From NCBI GenBank assembly GCA_958299035.1, contig CATQJL010000001.1, forward strand, positions 2,852,001 through 2,916,000: 64,000 nt of DNA. Reading direction: 5' to 3'. Shown here one piece after another: positions 56,701-64,000 of the stretch. The notes beneath the pieces were generated by a model. It searched no databases and had not been told where the DNA came from. It saw nothing but the letters and a program-made list of their open reading frames with translations. The stretch's first letter is position 1. The number at the start of each line of letters is the position of its first letter. The translations under genes were made by a program, and so were the position numbers. This DNA comes from Cylicocyclus nassatus. Taxonomy: Eukaryota > Nematoda > Chromadorea > Rhabditida > Strongylidae.

Positions 56701-57896
56701 ATAAAACAATTCAAATAAACATTAATGTCGATATAAAGCTGATAATATACAAATAATGCGATCTGAATATGGCCAGGTAGGAAGAAGATAATCACCTTGG
56801 TATAGCAATTACTGGAACTAATAAAATTCAGCAAATACTCAGCACGATTGAACATAGATGCCGATGAGTCGTAAACGGCTAATTTCTTTGCATCAACTTC
56901 ATTAATATCCTGCAAATTACAATACTTCGATATGTATGATACCCAAATTAAGTATACCTTCAGGATGTAATTCGGGTCGGCTTTTGGAATAACAATATGC
57001 TCAGTAGGAATAATTGCCATGTCATTTCTAAATTTTGGCATTTTATCAAAACCATATTTTGAAGCGTACTTCGGCGACATGCTTGGTTCTGAAGTTTATT
57101 TTGAGACAAAAACCAGTGAAACGAGAACTAGTTTGCACACAGATGTATAGCTATCTAATCATGATCTACCTGCAATCAAAGCAACATTAGACCCATGCGC
57201 CACTTCCATTATTTTGCTGAATAAAGCATTTCCCACGCCATATTTTCGCCATTCTTCGCGAACATAGTAGATTCCCAGCTGTTGCGAGGTCATATATGTA
57301 ATGTACCAAAAAATGCTAATAATTCATAGGGGCACTCACTATGTAAACTATATCGTCCGCTTTTCCTGAAGCTGGCGGTTCAGACATCAGCATGACGCAA
57401 CCAATGGCTTGTTTGGTTTCTGAGACAGAAACCTATTGAAATTTTTTTTCATTTTCTTCAAACAAGAACTACCTTTTACAACTGCAACATATAACCAAAA
57501 CTTCCCACAAAATGATTTTTTCCAGGTGTCCAAGTCCTCATGTGTAAAGGGCCATTCAACTTCCTTGGCCATCTGGAATATTACGCTTTGCAGCATCATA
57601 ATTTCACTTATTTCTATAATTGTTAAAAATTCAGAAGTGCAATTACCAAATGCAGTTTAAGACCTCTTATTAAGCTTAAAAAAGGAGGCCAATAGTAACT
57701 TGATAAAAAATTTTTTATGTGTCGGACTGCTTCAAAATCCAGGATGTAAGAACACCTTAGTGATCATTCGTTATTATCCAAATTACAATCCGACAATTTT
57801 AATCAATTAAGTGTGACTTACCCATTCCACTATTTCGTGCCAGTGATTGCTATCGGGATTCGTGACAATCTCCACATTTTTGAGTGACTTCTCCAT
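53736..57896 (-). CDS. GNAT-family N-acetyltransferase, nematode two-domain type
   Basis: Exons on the minus strand are 57896-57822, 57572-57483, 57432-57340, 57278-57170, 57088-56958, 56909-56796, 54165-54067, 54019-53913 and 53868-53736, giving 316 residues. All phases agree. The N-terminal GNAT fold has motif A in EEWRKYGVGNALF (R-x-x-G-x-G), after GCVMLMSEP and LGIYYV. The C-terminal part (IVGYCCIRAVLANYLMMTPLYADDE, LLAGVLPMIKN, SLFESLGGG, AFTKKIVPIAGEKVFG) resembles the second acetyltransferase-like domain of many nematode GNAT proteins. The substrate is unknown. The exon 2 donor (GCA|GTTGTA) is weak; the phase supports it, but the boundary is the least certain. A 2.6-kb intron holds the mariner-like element 55712-56647. 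Confidence 0.8.
55710..56649. mobile_element. TA-flanked Tc1/mariner-type element
   Basis: Element 55712-56647 (936 bp) has terminal repeats of about 26 bp beginning CAGGGTGGGGCAAAAGTCTG and is flanked by TA. It lies in the large intron of the acetyltransferase gene. No intact transposase was seen. Confidence 0.85.
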
Positions 57897-59183
57897 TCGG
57901 CTATGATGTGTGAAAAATTTGGGACAAGGTTCCAAATAGGGGAAGTGCTTTGCTACTACTATCGCCTCAGTGTTTTGCTGCTATCTGTAAGAACGCACGT
58001 GTACATCGCCATATCAGTCAACTTCGCCTCTCTCTCTCTCTCTCGACCAAAAACAAGAATATCAACGGAGAGGGGGGGGGGGGAGGTATGTAAGGATTGA
58101 GCGACAAACGGAGGTGTCCTGAAACTGAAAAAACCGTCAACTGATATCCTCTGTGGTGATCGAGTGCGATCAGTGAGCGTGATAAAGTCAAAAAATGGCA
58201 AACTCTTATTTGTCTTTAGGTTAACATCAAACATTGCTAGGGTATGATTTTTTTAACAATGGGGGATTATTGAGTTGAAGCGCATATTGCAGCTGAGGAA
58301 CACAAGTCAGAGAACAGAGATCGTGAGCGTCATCAAGGACAATTGTAGTGAATTTTGAGTCTATCGGAATCTTTGGTTTATTTCGATATCATAATGAAAA
58401 TGCATTTTTGCTTACGCTTCAGGACAGCTTCATTTTGATTAACTGCGGTCCCTCCTTCCCTGAGTCTCTCCTATTTTCGCTTCATGCCTCATCCTAGTTT
58501 TATTTTTTACAGAACCACCAAGCACCTCAAGCCAAAATAACGACCATAACAAATGTCACCTTTCTTGTTCAACGCCGGAAAAGTTCCATTTCCAGTATTG
58601 TATTCTAGATTAGTGATATAACGGCATAATGTATCAGTTACAAAAACTAAAAATTCATAATTTGACAAATGTTCAAAAATACCCTGGATACAGAGCCACT
58701 CTGCCAACAGCAAATAACTTTCGGAGAAAATGAACTCTAAAACTTCTGGATGACGCTCCTATTTGGATGTGTGGGTGGGTCCGCCCTATCTGGCCGTTCC
58801 TTACCAGGCAGCTGCAATAGGAGTGTCCCCCCGCAAGATTTAGAAGTTCCGTTTCCCTCGGAAGTCATTTGCGATTGTTTGAGCACGTACTCCCGTAACC
58901 TTTACTCCGGGCGACATACACTACCGCTCGTAATTTGTCAAAAGAAGACACACAGTTGCCCGATCTATGTGACATCACCGTAGTGTGGTCTTGCTTCAGA
59001 GTGGACAAATTCTCAATCCGAGGGCACCATTCGACTCAGCTTGGCGAGGCGATCTTCTTATACATAGAAGTCCTCTCAAACACAGTAGGAGGCCAGCTTC
59101 CACGAATCGTTTCAAATTTTTGCTTATGGAAGGTTACTCAAAGTGTTTATTCATTGCATTCACTGAGCTACAGAGCGCTATTG
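57897..59183. other. Intergenic, no gene recognised
   Basis: Contains a (CT)n run at about 58030-58044 and a poly-G run at about 58072-58083. The ORFs near 58507-58983 have no recognised motif. Confidence 0.35.
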
Positions 59184-60475
59184 TACAGGGTTGGGGGAAA
59201 GTCTTTGAACACGGTATTTTTAACGTAATGATGAAGCTAGGCAGGAAGATTACATGAAATCAATAGGTAATGTCTACTTGACTGTCTGCTACACAAAACT
59301 GGCTTTACAATTCGAAGATTCCCCATTTGGCGCGGGCACAAGCTCGGAAACACTTGGGAACGCTGTTCATGGTGGCACGGAGGTGCTCCACATCAATTTC
59401 TTCCAACGCCTTCTGAAGAAAGACTTTATTGTCTTGCGTGGGTGAGTGCAGGCTTTGGCCTAAAGAACTGACCAAACGCTGTAGTCGGGGATATTCAGAT
59501 CCGGCCAATACGGAGGCCATTCCGCAGGAGTAGTGAACTCCTTGATGTTGATTTGGAGCCACGCTCAAACAAACTTCACTTTGTGCGCAGGTGCGCTATC
59601 CTGCTGGGGGTACCAATCGCTCCTGGCAAAATGGGTAAGGGTCCAGGTCAACAGTCCCTTCCTCAGGGCGCTATCCAAGTGCGTAGCGGTGACCACCTCG
59701 ATGTCCTGGGACACAAAAATCGTCAGCATCTTGCTGTCGCAAGCGATCGCCGCGCAAACCATTACAGAAGCCGGATGAAGCTTTCCTTCTGCGAGTCAAC
59801 CTTGCTATTGACTTCTGGGGGCGATTAGGTGATGATTCTATTGTTTGGCGATCAAAAACTTTCCTCACGGTGAAAATTTCGACGTCAGAAAAGAGTATCG
59901 TTCGGTAACGTGCCTTGGAGAGACGTTCAAGCAGTCGATGGCATCTGCGCAGTCAGTTCAGCTTCGTGTCCTCCCAAAAAGCGCAAAATTTTAGCATCCT
60001 GAAAAGCTTCATCGCAAGGCCCTCTTTTGCTATGTCGGAGACTGTCCTGCCAGAGATGGACAGCTCTGAAGCCAGCTCAATCAAGCTTCGTCGAGGATTG
60101 CGACGAAGGCGTTGACGAACGATTTTCAGAATTTCGATACCGGCCGCAGTAGCCAATTTACCACTCCTACAACAGTCCTGGGTGCTGTTCTTATCCTGGA
60201 AACGACGCAAGGTGGAAAAGACCCTGATGTGTAAAATTTGGGGAGTCCGCGCAATTTGCTGGTCAGCAATCCTCTCCTCGTGCATCTTCTCAACCAACGC
60301 TCGCTTCATTCCAGAAGGCATATCTCCGATAGGAATAAAGCTAATAGTCCAGTTTTTTGAGGTCTTGTACTCAAGAGTATAAGAAGCAGACTTATATAAT
60401 TACCATACAAACATCTGTGGATCGAACATACAAGGACATCAAAAATTGTTCAAGGACTTTCCCCCAACCCCGTAA
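59184..60475 (-). mobile_element. Full-length but decayed mariner transposon
   Basis: Element 59186-60473 (1288 bp, the usual mariner length) is flanked by TA. Terminal repeats are CAGGGTTGGGGGAAAGTCTTTGAACA and its imperfect complement. The transposase is encoded on the minus strand. Confidence 0.88.
59305..60321 (-). pseudogene. Mariner transposase pseudogene
   Basis: Fragments in several frames. An N-terminal helix-turn-helix region (RRNPRRSLIELASELSISGRTV) lies at about 60020-60115. Catalytic Asp 1 is in SDVEIFTV near 59875, Asp 2 in QQDSAPAHK near 59590, and the third Asp region is WPDLNIPDY near 59490. At least two frame changes separate them, so no active enzyme is expected. The order and D-D-D style match Tc1/mariner. 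Confidence 0.8.
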
Positions 60476-61240
60476 AAGAGCCACTAGTGAGTAATCCTCA
60501 GCTCCACCGACATCGTCAGCGCTTCTGGTTGTGTCATAAAGATCAGATTAGGGACGCAGACTGCGTCACGGACGTAAGCGATCGCCTTTCGCCAATCTCG
60601 TTGAATCGAAGGGTATATTGTAGCTTGATCTTTACTGGGAGATGGCCCTTCTGAACCCATCGTCCCCTACAGTAATCTAGAACTAGGACGCGCGCGCATG
60701 CGCTGCGATGACTGCGAACGAGTGCTCCGCGAAGGGCTCGTATTTTCGAAAATCACCAACTCCTTTCGTGCGGCTCTTGCATTATGGAATGCAAGCCAAC
60801 CACGCTGATTTCAACCAAACACAGCTACCATCCTCTGAATCCTTCTATATATATAAAACCGAATGGTGTACTTGTCTGTACGTTGGTGGATAAGCATGTT
60901 GATGCTGTCTGTACGTCTTCGATGGTGTTTTTCTGGTTTGCGACAGTGTTTTCGTGTCTGTTGTTTTCCAGTAGGGAAATTTGACATGTGGGATGTCTGC
61001 TGCCCTTTGCTTCGATTCTTCATTTAGTCATCATTGCGTATTTCGACACGCTGGGATGGTCGCGTGCCTTTCTCTTTGATTTTGGATTTCATTTTTGTAC
61101 TTTTCGACACGTTTCTTAGGCGGTTGATAATGGTTGTCCTTCTTGATTCGTTCTTCAGTGTAGCTATTGCGACAATTAAAGGCAGTGGATCGGCAAAACT
61201 CAACAACCCACGATTTCGAAACGGTAGGTTGCTTATCGCT
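60476..61240. other. Intergenic, possible Helitron-like end
   Basis: TCTATATATATAAAACCG at about 60843 resembles the TC-starting 5' ends of nematode Helitrons, but no matching CTRR hairpin end was fixed. No gene recognised. Confidence 0.25.
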
Positions 61241-61384
61241 CAAGTATGGGAACAGTGCAATTCCGGTTGCATAACATGCCTTCTCTGCCGAGAAAATTGG
61301 TCTTAAGCTTACACGCGCAAGCCAATCTTACACGCGCCGGACGAGTTGGCAATTTCCTTCTCACCATTGGAGGCTGCCCGCCGC

Positions 61385-61590
61385 AATGCTTTAATCATTG
61401 GGTCCCGCAACGATTCAGCGTCGTCAGCCTTGCCTCCACTCGTCCAATTTCAAAGGAAAGGGCATCGAGAAACGCTCGTTTTCGCCGTTTTCAAGCTCCC
61501 TAGATTGGATTTTTGGGATCAGCGTAATGAATAACCCCAGGTAAGCAGAAATTTGACCAGGTTAGGATTTGCCGAGCCACTGCCTTTAAA
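61385..61590 (-). repeat. Dispersed repeat, copy 2
   Basis: The reverse complement matches about 25110-25310. Homology extends a little further on both sides (GGCAGTGGCTCGGCAAATCC). Family unknown. Confidence 0.7.
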
Positions 61591-62239
61591 GCGCTCCGCT
61601 TTGAAGTTGGATCATGTCGGCATTACATATTCCATCATTTTTTTACGCACTGAAAAACTTGTTCTGTTCCATCTTAACTATTCTTTTTCGTAATATAGTT
61701 CTTTATAGCAAAAAAGTGTTCTGCAATCTCGCATCGCTCCTTCATTTTGGTGTATTTGTTTCTGGCCAATTGGGCACCCATGGATGGAGGAATTACAACT
61801 TGAACATGGGTTTTTCTCTTTTCGGTCGTCCTTCACGTATTTCTTCTCGTGCCACACTTCTTGATTTACCTTTTGAGCAGAATCATTTCGATATTGCATT
61901 TTTCATCATACTTTTTACGTTGCTGAAGAATTTGTTTTCATCTTAATTATGCTTTTTCGTATAGTTCCCTGGAAAAAATGTTCCGCAATTTTGCATAAGT
62001 GCTTCTTTAGGTGTACTTGTTAACCAACTGGGCACACGGAAGTATTTTGAAGAAATTACATTTTGAACATAAGTTTTGTTAATTCTCGATCATCCTCCCC
62101 CTATTTCTTCTCGTGTCCCACCTCTTGATTTCAAAATATCAGGAAATTTTGGCTGACTTGTTTTTAAGCTGTCATGCAGACATGAGACACTATTAATTTC
62201 ACTTTGAGTATCTGTTTCATCTTCTTTGATCCGTCTTCC

Positions 62240-63680
62240 ACATGTTTTCTCGTCTCGGCTCTTCAGTATTCGTCTACGGGGTTATTCCACCTGCTGATTA
62301 TGAAAATGATATCTGCGTGGTGGCTTCTTTTTTGGATTACGGTAGGCATACGGTAGGAGTTGAAATCTCAAAATTCGTTAAAACTTTGCACAGGGGAATT
62401 ATTCGACCTGCTGATCACGAATATCACATTTTTCTCGCTCGAAAATGTCTTTTTGTGCGGTTACGTGGGTATACGGTAAGGGAGGGGGGGGGGGGGGGGT
62501 AAAAATCTAAGTCTGGGTTTTATTTGGCCTGGAATGGTTATCTAGCACTCTGAACATGAATATTATATTGATTTTGTATGGTAGCGCCATTCGATTTACG
62601 GTGGGTGTGCGGTTGATAGGTGAAACCAAATTTGCTCAAAACGTTGTTTAAAAGGGTTTTAAGCATGTTGATAACGGATATCGGGCTTGCACGTTGCAAC
62701 AACGCTATACTGCGGAGCTATGGTAGTTTGCAGCGTTTAAGTAAGCCTGTTTCCTGGCATTCACTCTAATCAATATTCCAAAAATCCGCGAAGTGGCTTT
62801 ATGTGAAATGAGCGCGATGTTCTGGTCGGCACATTGGATAACATCTCTGCATGAAGTTTTAGGGAGATCGACGGTTTTGACTTTCTATTATATACTTACT
62901 GCAGTTATACAGGGAGACTTTTTTTATGCGGAAAAAGTGTGATATTTGTGATCAGCATGTCGAGTAACTCTCCTATGCAAAGTTTTAACGAATTGAGATC
63001 CTAACTTTAAACCATAATCCTACCGTAACCCTACAAAAGGGTTCGTGAACATATATGGCATCCGATCAGCATGTTGAGTAACCTTTTTCTACGCAAAGTT
63101 TTAGCGAATTCTGAAATTTCCGCCTCATACCTATGCCTACCGTAATCCCTCAAAAAAGGCCCCACCATGCAAAATAAATGTCATTTTTATGATCAGCGGG
63201 TCGCAAACCCCCTTCCCCTTCCTTGGGCGAATTTTTAGCAAAATTGTGGTTCTTGATTTTTGAGATCTGTTAAGTGGGATAGTATCCAGCAATGTTGTGT
63301 ATTTTGCAGTCTTTGAGATTTGTCCTACTTTTCTAAACAATTAGGCAGACATAAAGTTTTCCACACAATTGCAACCTTGGATGATTGATTTATTCTTTTT
63401 TGTCTCATTCTTCATGCCTTCTTGTGCTTTCAATCATAGAAGTTTTTAATGTTGGATTTTCTGACATTGCCTTCTTTGTCTTCAAGCAATCAAGTTGAGG
63501 TTAAAATGTTTGGGCGCTATTCCACTTCAAAAATTGAAAATCACGGTTCTCGCTGAAACTTCGCTTAGGGGGCTATTGACCTGCTGATCACGAAAATGAT
63601 ATCCATTTGGGGTGGTGGGCCATTCTTGAGGGGTAACGGTAGGTATACGGTATGGGGTGCGTCAATCCAACACAAACGCG
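62240..63680 (+). repeat. Degenerate repeat block with TACGGTA motifs
   Basis: A loose unit recurs several times: a CCTGCTGATCACGAAAATGATAT-type phrase followed by a TACGGTAGG(C/T)ATACGGTA phrase (about 62285-62355, 62400-62480, 63580-63655). More diverged forms lie between. Related phrases occur at 47830-47995 and about 19070. A poly-G run lies at about 62486-62500. No gene recognised. Confidence 0.5.
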
Positions 63681-64000
63681 GGGCGACCACAGTTAAGCGC
63701 GCCGGCGCGGCGGACTCGGAATTTATGTCCGACATGGAAATCGCGCAGCGACTGGAATCGCGCGCTATTTTTGGACGAGCATACTTTCGCCAACGTTATC
63801 TTCGCGATATCGCTGGAATTGAGCGATATCTTGTCGCTGGTGCTGCACCAATGATGGGCGAATCGCTCGAATGGCTTCTTCTTTGTGAGAAGTTTTGTAT
63901 TTTTTGAAAATGTGAATCTCACTGAGAACTATTCGTCTCACACAAGCGCTTTCTCTCTGCATGAGAGAAGGGTGGTCATCGAGCATTCCATACTATTAAT
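63681..64000. other. Window end, open frames without assignment
   Basis: GC-rich stretch (63670-63850) with open frames on both strands. It might be the edge of another mobile element or an exon cut by the window end. No motif is strong enough to name. Confidence 0.25.

Noticed and set aside
58507..58983. ORFs on both strands near 58.5-59.0 kb
   Set aside because: No motif, splice consistency or similarity to neighbours; probably chance frames.
1..64000. tRNA, rRNA or CRISPR features
   Set aside because: No cloverleaf with A and B boxes was recognised, no rRNA core sequence was seen, and CRISPR arrays are not expected in this animal genome.

Overview
The window is animal genomic DNA, almost certainly from a nematode, most likely a clade V (strongylid-type) parasite. 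The reasons are small multi-exon genes with mostly 45-70 bp introns, TTTTCAG-type acceptors placed just upstream of start codons as expected for spliced-leader trans-splicing, and best family matches to nematode-style proteins. DNA-transposon debris is very dense. The species cannot be fixed from sequence alone. Host genes were assembled by eye from exon phases and conserved motifs.

Left arm (1-28 kb). On the minus strand: a gluconokinase (1101-1752), a DMAC1-like small membrane protein (3868-4193) with a second small membrane ORF just upstream of it, NAA20, the NatB catalytic subunit (4886-6774), and an unidentified small single-pass membrane protein (7102-9894). On the plus strand: RRP15, a pre-60S ribosome factor (12228-14941), an iron-type alcohol dehydrogenase family hydroxyacid-oxoacid transhydrogenase (ADHFE1/HPHD-1 type, 16078-20881) that carries a frame-breaking 4-nt excess, and a secreted single-domain Kunitz protein (23883-24182). 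Between them are foldback elements, MITEs and dispersed repeats.

Centre (29.17-40.45 kb). A complete BEL/Pao LTR retroelement with an envelope gene (Tas/Cer7/Cer13 type) lies on the plus strand. It has near-identical LTRs of 686 and 688 bp, a perfect 5-bp target duplication (TTATA), a primer-binding site matching the 3' end of tRNA-Gly, gag, pol (protease, RT, RNase H, integrase) and a phlebovirus-G2-like envelope. Between env and the 3' LTR are two further overlapping ORFs, a coiled-coil acidic protein and a coiled-coil zinc-binding protein. They are preceded by a strong splice acceptor. These accessory ORFs are the most unusual feature in the window. Gag and pol are in the same frame, split by a single UAA. 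Pol changes frame inside the integrase zinc-binding region. The element landed exactly at the start codon of a small secreted-peptide ORF.

Right arm (40.45-64 kb). There is a loose row of short plus-strand genes for small secreted peptides (40455, 41549, 46877, 50513). Three of them share a two-exon layout with a phase-2 intron of about 50 bp after the signal-peptide exon. A two-domain GNAT acetyltransferase follows on the minus strand (53736-57896) with a mariner-like element in its large intron. DNA transposons are abundant: TA-flanked mariner/Tc1-type elements, one with a decayed transposase, a TTAA-flanked piggyBac-type MITE, and a Penelope-like fragment (GIY-YIG ORF and candidate hammerhead ribozyme) nested in a TA-flanked element. 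The last 3.5 kb contains degenerate repeats and no gene I can support.
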